Positions 1 to 10,600 of a DNA stretch of 64,000 nucleotides are shown here, in pieces; position 1 is the first letter of the stretch; every line of letters starts with the position of its first letter. The DNA is taken from contig NZ_PPHF01000136.1 of assembly GCF_002904335.1 (NCBI RefSeq), positions 186,001 to 250,000 of the forward strand, written 5' to 3'. Source of the DNA: Amycolatopsis sp. CA-126428 (lineage in GTDB: Bacteria > Actinomycetota > Actinomycetes > Mycobacteriales > Pseudonocardiaceae). The notes beneath the pieces are model-generated. The model saw nothing but the letters and a program-made list of their open reading frames with translations, was not told the origin of the DNA and did no database searches. Made by a program: the position numbers and the translations under genes.

Positions 1-64
1 CCTGGCCGAACGCCCACCCCTGGGGCTCGTCCGGCGGTTCCTGCCCTACCAACGGCGCACCTGA
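1..64 (+). CDS. C-terminal end of an unidentified protein (partial)
   Basis: The left edge carries an open frame whose last 20 residues read LAERPPLGLVRRFLPYQRRT before a TGA. The basic, hydrophobic tail looks like a real C-terminus, and an antitoxin-like gene starts 24 bp later on the same strand. Too little is present to name a family. Confidence 0.4.
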   Translation, partial: LAERPPLGLVRRFLPYQRRT

Positions 65-88
65 GCACTTGTGCGGTTCAATGCACCC

Positions 89-298
89 ATGGGAATCGAC
101 TTCGAAGCGTTGAAGGGCAAGGCCGAAGAGGCCCTGCGCGAGCACAATGACAAGATCGAGGAGGGCCTCGACAAGGCCGCCGACTTCGCGAAGTCGAAGT
201 TCGCCGGCCACGACGGCCAGATCGACACCGGTGTCGAGAAGGCGAAGGACTTCCTCAACAAGTTCGACGACACGCCGGACAACCCGCCGGCGCGGTAG
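89..298 (+). CDS. MT0933-like antitoxin family protein
   Basis: A 69-residue, highly charged, helical protein starting MGIDFEALKG, with repeated Lys/Glu/Asp-rich helices (KGKAEEALREHND, KAADFAKSKFAGHD, KAKDFLNKFDD). This matches the small MT0933/Rv0909-like antitoxin family of actinobacteria. An in-frame GTG lies 18 bp upstream, but the ATG at 89 gives the family's usual N-terminus. No toxin gene is beside it, so a toxin-antitoxin role here is only inferred; many such proteins are orphans. A strong inverted repeat follows the stop. Confidence 0.65.
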   Translation: MGIDFEALKGKAEEALREHNDKIEEGLDKAADFAKSKFAGHDGQIDTGVEKAKDFLNKFDDTPDNPPAR

Positions 299-303
299 TC
301 ACT

Positions 304-394
304 GAGGCTAATTCTGGTTAGGCCGCCGCGCCCCGCCCGCATACCGGCGGGGCATCGCAAAAGTCATGCGGCGGCCGACGGCTGAATTAGCCTC
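304..394. terminator. bidirectional terminator between antitoxin-like gene and tyrA
   Basis: An 11-bp inverted repeat, GAGGCTAATTC (304-314) and GAATTAGCCTC (384-394), encloses an inner GC hairpin with arms GCCCCGCC and GGCGGGGC at about 330-353. It sits between two convergent genes and its right arm touches the tyrA stop codon. Confidence 0.55.
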
Positions 395-1361
395 ACTGGA
401 CTTCGCCGGTCGCGATCCCGTCCGCGAGGCCGGTGATCCGGCCGCCGCGTTCGCCCAGCGCGATCAGGCCTTGCCGCGCGTCCGGCGCGGCCAGGCTGAT
501 CCGGACCCCGGCCCGTTCGACGTCGAGGTTGGCCGCAAGCGCTTGCGCGCCTTCGTATCCCGCGTTGATCGTGGCCGCGAGGCCGCCGGTCGACGCGAGC
601 GAGCCGCGGGCCGCGCCGAGCCGGCCGAGCGCTTCGTCGACGATCGGCAGCAGCGCGTCCCGGTTGCCTTCGGTCATCGCGCGGACGAGCTGCGGGTTCG
701 AGCCGGCGACGCGCGTGCCGTCGCGGTAGGACCCGGCGGCCAGCGACATCGCCAGCGGGCCGCCCTCGGCGCCGATCGTGGCCAGGATCGCCGCCAGCAG
801 GTGCGGCAGGTGCGAAATCCGGGCGACGGCTTCGTCGTGCGACTCCGCGGGCAGCGGGACGACGTGCGCCCCGATGTCCAGCACGAGCTTCGCCACCTCG
901 GCCCAGGCTTCGAGGTCGGTGTCCTCCTCGACGGCGACCACCCACGGGGCGCCCTGGAACAGCGCGGCGTCCCCGGCCGGCCAGCCGGAGTTCGACGTCC
1001 CCGCCATCGGGTGCCCGCCGACGTACCGCGTGTACGGCACGCGACGGCGGACCGCGTCCAGCACCGGGGCTTTCACGCTGGTCACGTCGGTAAGCAGGCA
1101 GTGCGACGCGTGTTGGTTGACCAGGCGCAGCAGGTCTTCGACGGCCGGGAGCGGCACGGCGAGCACGACCATCGCGTCCTCGGCCGCGGCCCGGTGCAGG
1201 GCCGCCTCGACGTCGGTCGTGACGTCGTAGCCCGCTCTGCTCGCCGCGTCGGCGTCCACTTCGGATACCGCGGCACCCCACGCTGTGCGGCCGTTGGCGG
1301 CCGCCGCGCGCAGCAGCGACCCGCCGATCAGCCCGAGCCCGATCACGCATACGTCTCGCAC
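393..1361 (-). CDS. tyrA: prephenate dehydrogenase
   Basis: 322 residues. The enzyme oxidatively decarboxylates prephenate to 4-hydroxyphenylpyruvate in tyrosine biosynthesis, in the cytosol. The N-terminus is a dinucleotide-binding fold (VCVIGLGLIGGS, residues 4-15), followed by the family's GGHPMAG substrate-site motif near residue 117 and a helical C-terminal dimerisation region. The GTG at 1361 is the only start that keeps the glycine-rich loop near the N-terminus. The length is normal and no ACT or chorismate-mutase domain is fused. It stands alone, ending at a shared terminator. Confidence 0.9.
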   Translation of the reverse strand: MRDVCVIGLGLIGGSLLRAAAANGRTAWGAAVSEVDADAASRAGYDVTTDVEAALHRAAAEDAMVVLAVPLPAVEDLLRLVNQHASHCLLTDVTSVKAPVLDAVRRRVPYTRYVGGHPMAGTSNSGWPAGDAALFQGAPWVVAVEEDTDLEAWAEVAKLVLDIGAHVVPLPAESHDEAVARISHLPHLLAAILATIGAEGGPLAMSLAAGSYRDGTRVAGSNPQLVRAMTEGNRDALLPIVDEALGRLGAARGSLASTGGLAATINAGYEGAQALAANLDVERAGVRISLAAPDARQGLIALGERGGRITGLADGIATGEVQ

Positions 1362-1395
1362 GGGCCCATCCTGCCAGTGCCGGACGCATCTGGGG

Positions 1396-3996
<2,601 letters not shown>

Positions 3997-4053
3997 TCAC
4001 TTCACCCCGGTAGGGGGATAAAACGGGTCGACTTGACGAGCGGAAAGGCCAGG

Positions 4054-4992
4054 ATGGGAGGGGTGCACCCGGTACTCGAACTGATCTCCGAACGGCTGGC
4101 GGCGGGCAGTGTCCCGGGCGAACGCACCGACGGCCGGCGCCTCGCGCTCGCCATCGAGGGTGGCAGCAGCCGCGGCACGTACTCCAGCGGCATGGTCCTG
4201 GCGCTGGACGAACTCGGCGTGACACCGGCGTTCGACGCCGTCTACGGCTCGTCGGCCGGCGCGCTGAACGGCGCCTGGCTGCTCTGCGGCCGGTCCTCCA
4301 CCGGCGTCCGGACGTGGTGGAACCCGGTGGTGATGCGCCGGATCATCAACCCGCTGCACACCCTGCGCGGCCGCGCGGTGATCGACCTCGAATACCTGGT
4401 CCACCAGGTCTACTCGGTGCTCGAGCCGATGGACTTCCCGGCGATCCTGGCCAACCCGGTCACCTTCCACCCGCTGGCCACCGACGCCGACACGGGGGAG
4501 TCGACCGACCTGCACCCCTTCCTCGACGACGTCGACGCGGTCAAGGTCGCGCTCGCCGCTTCGTCGTGCATGCCGGTGCTGGCCGGGCCGCCGATCCCGA
4601 TGGCCGGCCGCCGGTTCGTCGACGCCGGCGTGGCCGAGCCCATCCCGTACCGCACCGCGCTCGCCCAAGGCGCCACCGACGTCCTCGTGCTGCGCACCCG
4701 CCGCGCCGACGAGCTGCCGGTGCCGCCGCCGCGGATGCACGACGTCGTCGTGCCGCGGTTCCTGCGGCGCCAGGCCCCCGGCGCGATCCCGGCCTGGCAG
4801 GACACCTACCGGCGGGACGTCGAGGACGAGGAAACGGTGACCACCGACCCGCGCATCCTGACCATCCGCCCGCCGGCCGGCGCACCGGACGTGGCGGTGC
4901 TGGAGCGCGACCCCGAGGTCCTGCGCAAGGCCGTCGACCTCGGCAAAAGCGCTGTCCTCGACGTGCTGGACGGACTGCGCGAAGCCTCCTAA
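4054..4992 (+). CDS. patatin-like phospholipase
   Basis: 312 residues from the ATG at 4054, which has GGAAAGG just upstream; an in-frame TTG at 4033 is less likely. Patatin hallmarks are in order: oxyanion-hole GGSSRG, the GSSAG nucleophile elbow (catalytic serine) and a late DAG (FVDAGVAEP) that supplies the catalytic aspartate. Such proteins hydrolyse acyl esters of lipids. No signal peptide is evident, so it is probably cytosolic or membrane-peripheral. Divergent from padR across the palindrome; its stop overlaps the convergent methyltransferase by 4 bp. Confidence 0.82.
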   Translation: MGGVHPVLELISERLAAGSVPGERTDGRRLALAIEGGSSRGTYSSGMVLALDELGVTPAFDAVYGSSAGALNGAWLLCGRSSTGVRTWWNPVVMRRIINPLHTLRGRAVIDLEYLVHQVYSVLEPMDFPAILANPVTFHPLATDADTGESTDLHPFLDDVDAVKVALAASSCMPVLAGPPIPMAGRRFVDAGVAEPIPYRTALAQGATDVLVLRTRRADELPVPPPRMHDVVVPRFLRRQAPGAIPAWQDTYRRDVEDEETVTTDPRILTIRPPAGAPDVAVLERDPEVLRKAVDLGKSAVLDVLDGLREAS

Positions 4993-5831
4993 GGCTTGCG
5001 CGCGACGCCGCCGATCACCCGCGACTCGGACGGCGAACCGGCGAACACCGTGTGTTCGTCGGGGTGCCACGCCGGGGCGTAGACGAGCCCCGGCTCCAGC
5101 ATCGGCCAGCCGCCGAAGAAGCGTTCGAACTCGGCCATCGTCCGCAGGAAACCCGGGTTGGTCGTGGTCTCGTAGTACTCGAGCAGGTCGAGCAGCGCCT
5201 GCCGCTCGTCTTCGTTCACCGGGTTCTCGTTGGTCATCTGCGACAGCACCAGCAGCGACCCGGGGGCGAGCCGGGCGCGGTAGAACTCGAGCAGCCGATC
5301 CGGGTCCTGCTCGTCCTTGACGAAGTGCATGACCGCGTTGATCACCAGGGCGATCGGCTCGCGCACGTCGATGAGGTCCGACGCCTTCACCCGCTCCCAG
5401 AGGTCGTCCGGCTGCAGGAAGTCCGCGGCGATGGCGTGGTGGCGCTCCGGGTCGGCGGTGTCGGCGAGCAGCAGCGTCGAGTGGGCCAGCGCGATGGGCT
5501 CGTTGTCGATGTAGAGCACCCGCGTGTCCAGCTCGGGGCGGGTTTCGTCGGCGACCTCGTGCACGTTGCCCGCGGTCGGCAGGCCGGAGCCGACGTCGAC
5601 GAACTGCCGGATGCCTTCGCCGACGCACTGCCGGACCGCGCGGCCCAGGAACTGCCGGCTCGTCAGGCAGTACTCGCCCATGAGCGGCAGCCGGGCGCGG
5701 ACCTTCTCGGCGAAGTCGCGATCGATCGCGTAGTGGGTGTTCCCGCCGATGAAGTAGTCGTAGATCCGCGCGGCGGACGGCCGGTCGAGACTGCTTGCGA
5801 CGGCCTTGAGCGCGTCGTCGTGGTTGATCAT
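4989..5831 (-). CDS. SAM-dependent methyltransferase, DUF574 family
   Basis: 280 residues. It has the actinobacterial S-adenosyl methyltransferase (PF04672-type) pattern: PSAARIYDYFIGGNTHYAIDR at the N-terminus, motif I VDVGSGLPT, an acidic LYIDNEPIAL after strand 2, and a C-terminal FERFFGGWPMLEPGLV. The ATG at 5831, preceded by AAGGGG, is preferred over an ATG 21 bp upstream that lacks a ribosome site. These proteins are abundant in streptomycetes and relatives; substrates are mostly unknown. It lies 37 bp downstream of the OhrR-type regulator on the same strand. Confidence 0.85.
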   Translation of the reverse strand: MINHDDALKAVASSLDRPSAARIYDYFIGGNTHYAIDRDFAEKVRARLPLMGEYCLTSRQFLGRAVRQCVGEGIRQFVDVGSGLPTAGNVHEVADETRPELDTRVLYIDNEPIALAHSTLLLADTADPERHHAIAADFLQPDDLWERVKASDLIDVREPIALVINAVMHFVKDEQDPDRLLEFYRARLAPGSLLVLSQMTNENPVNEDERQALLDLLEYYETTTNPGFLRTMAEFERFFGGWPMLEPGLVYAPAWHPDEHTVFAGSPSESRVIGGVARKP

Positions 5832-5868
5832 GACCACCCCTTCGCAGCCCATGCTGCCACGGGAACGA

Positions 5869-6318
5869 TCACGCCGGCGACCACGCCTCCCGACAGGCGT
5901 TCACGGACTCCGTCAACCGGTCCAGTTCGGCGCGCATCCGGGCGAGCCCGGCTTCGTCCAGGTTCATCGCCGCGCCGATCACGTCGGGGATGCCCCGCGC
6001 CTTCTCGTGCAGCGCCTTGCCGCTTTCGGTCAGGCTGACGCGGACCGAGCGCTCGTCGTCGGCCTGCCGGTTCCGGACCACCAGGCCCGCGGTCTGCAGC
6101 CGCTTGAGCAACGGCGAAAGCGTGCCCGAATCGAGGTTCAGCTCGGCGCCGAGCTCCTTCACCAGCCGGTGGTCCTGGTCCCAGAGCGCCAGCATGACCA
6201 GGTACTGGGGGTAGGTCAGATCGAGGTCTTCCAGGACGACCCGGTACAGCGACGTCACCGCGCGCGACGCCGAGTACAGCCCGAAGCAGAGCTGGTCGTC
6301 CAGCCGCAGCGATGCCAT
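5869..6318 (-). CDS. OhrR-type MarR-family regulator
   Basis: 149 residues. The N-terminus LRLDDQLCFGLYSASRAV places a cysteine at residue 11, where OhrR proteins carry their peroxide-sensing cysteine. A MarR winged helix follows (LGAELNLDSGTLSPLLKRL and the wing VVRNRQADDERSVRV). OhrR proteins release DNA when the cysteine is oxidised by organic hydroperoxides. No ohr peroxidase gene is adjacent; the divergent gene encodes an alpha/beta hydrolase, and inverted repeats lie between them. Either that hydrolase is the target or ohr lies elsewhere. Confidence 0.85.
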   Translation of the reverse strand: MASLRLDDQLCFGLYSASRAVTSLYRVVLEDLDLTYPQYLVMLALWDQDHRLVKELGAELNLDSGTLSPLLKRLQTAGLVVRNRQADDERSVRVSLTESGKALHEKARGIPDVIGAAMNLDEAGLARMRAELDRLTESVNACREAWSPA

Positions 6319-6397
6319 GGCGGCCTCCTCTTCCCTTGGCTGTCCATGGTGCGCGCGATCCGGCTGGTCGGCAACTTAAGTGCCCTGCATCTCATTG

Positions 6398-6421
6398 AAC
6401 TAAAATTAGTTGTGCACAACT
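6398..6421. promoter_or_regulatory. overlapping MarR/OhrR-type operators
   Basis: Two inverted repeats overlap: AACTAA-AA-TTAGTT (6398-6411) and the perfect palindrome AGTTGTGCACAACT (6408-6421). They lie between divergent regulator and hydrolase genes, in AT-rich DNA unlike the surroundings. MarR-family proteins bind 14-18 bp palindromes of this kind. Confidence 0.55.
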
Positions 6422-6471
6422 GAGTTGCGAGCTACCTTCGTGACATCAGCTTCCACCCCGAGGAGGACGAC

Positions 6472-7434
6472 ATGACCGCCAACCCGCACAACCTGGCCCT
6501 CGAACCGGCCGCGCAGGCGTTCGCCGAGGCCACCGACCAGCCGCCGTACCTGTTCCAGCTGGCGCCGGAGGACGGCCGCAAGGCCGTCGACGGCGTCCAG
6601 GACGGCGAAATCGCCATGGCCCCCGCCGAGATCGAGGTGCTGACCGTCCCGGGCGGCCCGAACGGCGACGTCGAGACGCGGATCGTGCGCCCGGCCGGGG
6701 TCGAGGGCCCGCTGCCGGTGATCGTCTACATCCACGGCGCCGGCTGGGTCTTCGGCGACTTCCACACCCACGAGCGGCTGGTGCGCGAACTGGCGGCCGG
6801 CGCCGGCGCCGCCGTCGTGTTCCCCGAGTACAGCCGTTCGCCCGAGGCGCGCTACCCGGTCGCCATCGAGGAGAACTACGCCGTGGCGAAGTGGGTCGCC
6901 CAGCACGGCGCGGAGAAGGGTCTCGACACCTCGCGCATCGCGATCGCCGGCGACTCCGTCGGCGGGAACATGACCGCGGCGCTGACCATCTTGGCCAAGC
7001 AGCGCGGCGACGTCACCTTCAAGCAGCAGGTGCTGTTCTACCCGGTCACCGACGCGAACTTCGACACCGAGTCGTACCGGCAGTTCGCCGAGGGCTACTT
7101 TCTCGGGCGCGAAGGCATGAAGTGGTTCTGGGACCAGTACACGACGGATCCCGCCCAGCGCGCGGAGATCACGGCGTCGCCGCTGCGCGCGTCGGTCGAC
7201 GAGCTCGCCGGGCTGCCGCCGGCCCTGGTGATCACCGGCGAAGCCGACGTCCTTCGCGACGAAGGTGAGGCGTACGCGGCGAAGCTGCGCCAGGCCGGTG
7301 TGCCCGTCACCGCCGTCCGGTACCAGGGGATCATCCACGACTTCGTGATGGTGAACGCGCTTCGCGAGACGCACGCCGCCGAGGCCGCGATCACCCAGGC
7401 CGTCACCGTGCTGGCGCGCGCTCTGGCCGCGTAG
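6472..7434 (+). CDS. alpha/beta hydrolase (hormone-sensitive-lipase family)
   Basis: 320 residues. HGAGW (H88) forms the oxyanion hole of the HSL/acetyl-esterase family, GDSVGG carries the nucleophile Ser162, and GEADVLRDEGE and IIHDF supply the aspartate and histidine of the triad. No signal peptide, so a cytosolic carboxylesterase acting on small or medium acyl esters is likely. GAGGAGG sits ahead of the ATG. Divergent from the OhrR-type regulator with operator-like palindromes between, suggesting induction by organic peroxide or a related ligand. A long hairpin follows. Confidence 0.85.
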   Translation: MTANPHNLALEPAAQAFAEATDQPPYLFQLAPEDGRKAVDGVQDGEIAMAPAEIEVLTVPGGPNGDVETRIVRPAGVEGPLPVIVYIHGAGWVFGDFHTHERLVRELAAGAGAAVVFPEYSRSPEARYPVAIEENYAVAKWVAQHGAEKGLDTSRIAIAGDSVGGNMTAALTILAKQRGDVTFKQQVLFYPVTDANFDTESYRQFAEGYFLGREGMKWFWDQYTTDPAQRAEITASPLRASVDELAGLPPALVITGEADVLRDEGEAYAAKLRQAGVPVTAVRYQGIIHDFVMVNALRETHAAEAAITQAVTVLARALAA

Positions 7435-7447
7435 TTGAGAAAGCGCT

Positions 7448-7510
7448 GAGCCCACCGCACGTTGCGGCCCTATGGCGGAGGTCACAAGGTCGCAACGTGC
7501 GAGGGGGCTC
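7448..7510. terminator. long imperfect stem-loop terminator
   Basis: The arms contain GCACGTTGCG (7457-7466) and CGCAACGTGC (7491-7500), and the pairing extends outward to GAGCCC (7448-7453) and GGGCTC (7505-7510). Roughly 19-bp imperfect stem with a 24-nt loop, just after the hydrolase stop; no T tract follows. Confidence 0.5.
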
Positions 7511-7578
7511 AAACGTGATATATACGCGAGTCCCGCGATCCGGGCGCGCACTTCTGCCCGCCCGGAAGGACCGTTGTC

Positions 7579-8787
7579 ATGCACCTCAGCAGCATCCGGC
7601 TCGACTCGCCGATCACGATGGGCATCGTGATCGTCGTGACGCTGCTGGCGATCATCGCGATCCCGTTGTTCTGGGAGCGGTGGAAGCGCAAGCTGCTGTG
7701 GCGCACCGCGACCATCCTCTGCGCGGTCGTGGCCATCGTCGTCACCACCGGCCTGGCCGGCAACATGATCGGCGGCTTCTTCCCGACGCTCGGTTCACTG
7801 CTCGGCACCGGCGCCTACGCGGCCAACACCATCGACGCCGAGACGAGCGCGAACGGCGAGAACCTCGAGGTCGTCCGGGAGGTGGGTGCGGCGCACGCCA
7901 GGGAGGGCAAGGGAACCGTCGCCCACATGAAGGTGACCGGCCGCCGCACCAAGCTCACCCGCGACGTGACGGTGTACCTCCCGCCGCAGCAGTTCGAACC
8001 GGCCTACAGGAACCTCCGGTTCCCGGTCATCGAGTGGATCCCGAACTACCCGTCCGGGCCCGAGGTCGTCACCGACGGGTACAAGCTCCCGGAACACCTC
8101 GACGCGGCGATCGCCAAGCGCGTGCTGCCCCCGGTCGTGGTGATCATGCCGGACCCCACGGGCGTCCCGAAGATCGGTCACGACACCGAGTGCGTCGACG
8201 AGGTCAACGGCACCGCGAACGACACGTACCTGACGGCGGACCTGCGGGAGTGGGCGCTGCAGAAGCTGGGCGTGGCGGCGGACCGGAAGGCCTGGACCTT
8301 CGCCGGCTGGTCGTCCGGCGGCTACTGCGCGATGAACCTGGTGACCCGCCACCCGCAGTGGTACGGCCAAGCGGTCAGCGTCAGCGGCTACGACCGCGCC
8401 CAGATGGACGCCGAGACGGAGAACTTGTACAAGGGCCGTCAGGACGTCGACGACGCCAACAACGTCGGCATCACGGTCCGCCTCCACCCGTCCCCGGTGG
8501 ACATCCTGGCCATCTGGGGCGAGAACGAGAAGTTCGAGAGCGCGGCGGCCGAGCTGATCCGCACCGGCGTCCGGTCGCCGGTCCGGTTTTCGGCGTGGAA
8601 GGTGCCGGACGCGGGCCACAACATGAACACCTTCAAGTCCCAGATCCCCGAAATCCTCACCTGGATCGGGGCCCACACGACACCTCCCGCCACGGCGGGC
8701 CGGCCGGTCGAGACCACCGGCGGGGTGCAGCCGTGGCCGCTGCCCCGGTCGGGCGCGGCGGGCGGGCTGGCGGACACCGACCAGTGA
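7579..8787 (+). CDS. membrane-anchored esterase (alpha/beta hydrolase)
   Basis: 402 residues. Two N-terminal hydrophobic segments (about 13-31 and 41-62) anchor it to the membrane. From residue ~115 it is an esterase-D/mycolyltransferase-like hydrolase: VTVYLPPQQF, the nucleophile elbow GWSSGG (Ser245), an acidic GENEKFE, and AGHNM for the histidine. The catalytic domain probably faces outside, as in actinobacterial cell-wall esterases. The substrate is unknown and true mycolyl transfer is not implied, since Amycolatopsis-type organisms lack mycolic acids. The gene is monocistronic. Confidence 0.78.
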   Translation: MHLSSIRLDSPITMGIVIVVTLLAIIAIPLFWERWKRKLLWRTATILCAVVAIVVTTGLAGNMIGGFFPTLGSLLGTGAYAANTIDAETSANGENLEVVREVGAAHAREGKGTVAHMKVTGRRTKLTRDVTVYLPPQQFEPAYRNLRFPVIEWIPNYPSGPEVVTDGYKLPEHLDAAIAKRVLPPVVVIMPDPTGVPKIGHDTECVDEVNGTANDTYLTADLREWALQKLGVAADRKAWTFAGWSSGGYCAMNLVTRHPQWYGQAVSVSGYDRAQMDAETENLYKGRQDVDDANNVGITVRLHPSPVDILAIWGENEKFESAAAELIRTGVRSPVRFSAWKVPDAGHNMNTFKSQIPEILTWIGAHTTPPATAGRPVETTGGVQPWPLPRSGAAGGLADTDQ

Positions 8788-8790
8788 GCC

Positions 8791-8820
8791 GGCTCAGCCG
8801 CCTCAGTCGCCTCAGCCGCC
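8791..8820. repeat. short 9-bp tandem repeat at a convergent gene junction
   Basis: GGCTCAGCC, GCCTCAGTC and GCCTCAGCC occur in a row plus a partial unit. The last units contain the stop codon of the minus-strand gene. Likely slippage-generated. Confidence 0.6.
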
Positions 8821-9702
8821 GCCGAGCAGCGTCGAGGCGACCTCCGTGACCCGCTTCGAGCCGGTCGCGTAGTCGACCTTGGCGGGGTGCTCGGTCAGCA
8901 CCACGACGATGTAGCGGCCGAGCACGCCCGAGGTGTGCAGCATCCGCGTCGGCCGGCAGCACGACCAGCCCTGCTTCACCGCCCACTGCTGCCCGGCGGC
9001 GGCGTCCGGGATGCCGAAGTACTGCCGGAACCCGTCGGACCCCCGCTCGGTCGCGTCCCGCAGCGCGTTCAAGATCGCGGTCGACTTGTGGTCGAGCAGG
9101 TACTGGTAGATCCGCACGATGTCCGACGCGGTGATGAGCGTGTCGCCCCAGCGCCCGGGATCCTCCGGCGGCCGGGTGCCGGTGAGGCCCAGCTTCGTGG
9201 TCCAGCGCGTGACGATCGCCGGCCCGCCGTAGGCCGACCAGAACCGGCTCGCGAGGTCGTCGTCGCTGCGGGACAGCATCCGCTGGACGTCCGCGACGGG
9301 ACCGCCCTGCTCGAGGACGGAAAGCGCGATCAGCAGCTTCACGAGCGAGGCGGAGGTGTACGCGCGGTCCGCGCGCACGGAGGTGATTGCCGCGCCGCGC
9401 TCCCGATCGAAGACCACGGCGCTGACTTCGCCGTCGCGCACGATCTTGTCGAGCGCGGCGGCGGTCACCTTGACCGGCTCCGCCTTGGCCGCGGGCGCCG
9501 GCGTGGCGGACGGCTCACTCTTGGTTTTGGGTGCCGGGGACGGCGTCGAAGCCGGCGTCGGCGTCCCGGACGTCGGTGTGACGAATTCGGTGACCGCGAT
9601 GGGCTGAGGCGCCGCGGCGGAGCTGTGACGTGCCGTCACCACCACCGCGCCGATCGCCCCCAGGCACAGCCCCACCAGGAAGATGCCGCTCAGCTTGCGC
9701 AT
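8812..9702 (-). CDS. secreted serine hydrolase with beta-lactamase/PBP fold
   Basis: 296 residues from the ATG at 9702. A signal/anchor segment (SGIFLVGLCLGAIGAVVVTA) leads into a Pro/Thr/Ala linker (residues ~35-75) and a class-A beta-lactamase-like domain with SxxK at S119-LVK122, an SDD in place of SDN, and KQGW where KTG is expected. The C-terminus follows IVVVLTEHP. It has the same plan and several identical blocks (SASLVKL, KLGLT, SDGF, KQGW) as the gene at 17263-18204. Role probably in cell-wall chemistry; the altered KTG argues against a true beta-lactamase. Confidence 0.72.
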   Translation of the reverse strand: MRKLSGIFLVGLCLGAIGAVVVTARHSSAAAPQPIAVTEFVTPTSGTPTPASTPSPAPKTKSEPSATPAPAAKAEPVKVTAAALDKIVRDGEVSAVVFDRERGAAITSVRADRAYTSASLVKLLIALSVLEQGGPVADVQRMLSRSDDDLASRFWSAYGGPAIVTRWTTKLGLTGTRPPEDPGRWGDTLITASDIVRIYQYLLDHKSTAILNALRDATERGSDGFRQYFGIPDAAAGQQWAVKQGWSCCRPTRMLHTSGVLGRYIVVVLTEHPAKVDYATGSKRVTEVASTLLGGG

Positions 9703-9853
9703 GATCCGGATTGCCGGAACGGCCGTGCGCTGTTCGCCGGAAGGGGCCGGTTTGTGGGATAGCTCTCGAACCAGGCCCGATCCGGGAACGCACCGGGGCC
9801 CTGCGGGCAAGCAGGATCGTTTCGCTCACCGTGTTCGCGGGGTACCTGAGGGC

Positions 9854-9869
9854 GGTGACGGTCGTCACC
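9854..9869. promoter_or_regulatory. palindrome upstream of the DUF4383-type gene
   Basis: GGTGACG-GT-CGTCACC is a 7-2-7 palindrome 24 bp ahead of the ATG at 9893, in the divergent region shared with the serine hydrolase gene. It may be an operator; the regulator is unknown. Confidence 0.3.
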
Positions 9870-9892
9870 ACCCGCTGGGAAGGACTGGAGTC

Positions 9893-10591
9893 ATGGTTCA
9901 CGCGAAAGGCGCACGCATCCGGGTCCGAGGCCTGCAGCCGGCGCAGGTGCTGGCCGGACTGGCCGGGATCGCGTTCCTCGTCGTCGGCATCATCGGATTC
10001 ACAAGGACCGGCTTCGGCAACTTCGCCGGGCACCACGACGCCGGGTTCTGGCGGTTCTCCGCCAACCCGCTGATGAGCTTGGTCCGCGTCGTGACCGGTG
10101 TCATCGGCCTGCTGTTCGCGTTCGGCTCGGGCCGCGCGCGGACGTTCGGCTGGCTGCTGTTCATCGGTTACGGCCTGCTGTTCGTGTGGGGCCTCATGAT
10201 CGACGGCCTCATTTCGACCAACCCCTTCGCCAACGCCGGCAACCCGCTGGACGTCCGGCGCGCCGACACGTGGCTGCACCTCGGTGTCGCCGCGCTCGGC
10301 CTGCTGATCGCGGTCCTGCCGGCCCGCCGCACCATCCTGCTGCCCGAAGACGAGACGGTCGACGAGCCGGCGGTCGCCGAGCAGCGCACCGAGGTGATCG
10401 ACCGGACCGGCCGCACGGACCGGACCGACTACGTCGAGCCGGTCGACCACGCCGACCGGGTCCACACCGACCGCGTCCAGACCGACGAGGTCACCGAAGA
10501 GCCGCGTCGCCGGTCGTTCCTGCGTCGTGACCACAAGGGGCGAGGCCCGGAGGTCACTCACGAAGAGCGTCCGCCGGGCCTCGCCCACTAG
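9893..10591 (+). CDS. DUF4383-like integral membrane protein with charged tail
   Basis: 232 residues. Four hydrophobic segments are visible: LAGLAGIAFLVVGIIGFT, a central VRVVTGVIGLLFAFG, FGWLLFIGYGLLFVWGLM and LHLGVAALGLLIAVLPA. The motif NPLDVRRADTWLHLGVAALGL is typical of DUF4383 proteins. The C-terminal ~75 residues are hydrophilic with repeated TDR/ADR motifs (TGRTDRTDYVEPVDHADRV). GGGAAGGACTGGAG precedes the ATG. Function unknown. Confidence 0.75.
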   Translation: MVHAKGARIRVRGLQPAQVLAGLAGIAFLVVGIIGFTRTGFGNFAGHHDAGFWRFSANPLMSLVRVVTGVIGLLFAFGSGRARTFGWLLFIGYGLLFVWGLMIDGLISTNPFANAGNPLDVRRADTWLHLGVAALGLLIAVLPARRTILLPEDETVDEPAVAEQRTEVIDRTGRTDRTDYVEPVDHADRVHTDRVQTDEVTEEPRRRSFLRRDHKGRGPEVTHEERPPGLAH

Positions 10592-10600
10592 GAAGGGTTT
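10538..10600. terminator. terminator between DUF4383-type gene and lipoprotein gene
   Basis: GGGCGAGGCCCGG (10538-10550) pairs perfectly with CCGGGCCTCGCCC (10574-10586); the stem overlaps the last codons of the plus-strand gene and is followed by GGGTTTTC. It serves two convergent genes. Confidence 0.55.

Noticed and set aside
8812-9702. Functional class A beta-lactamase
   Set aside because: KQGW replaces KTG and the omega-loop glutamate is not evident.
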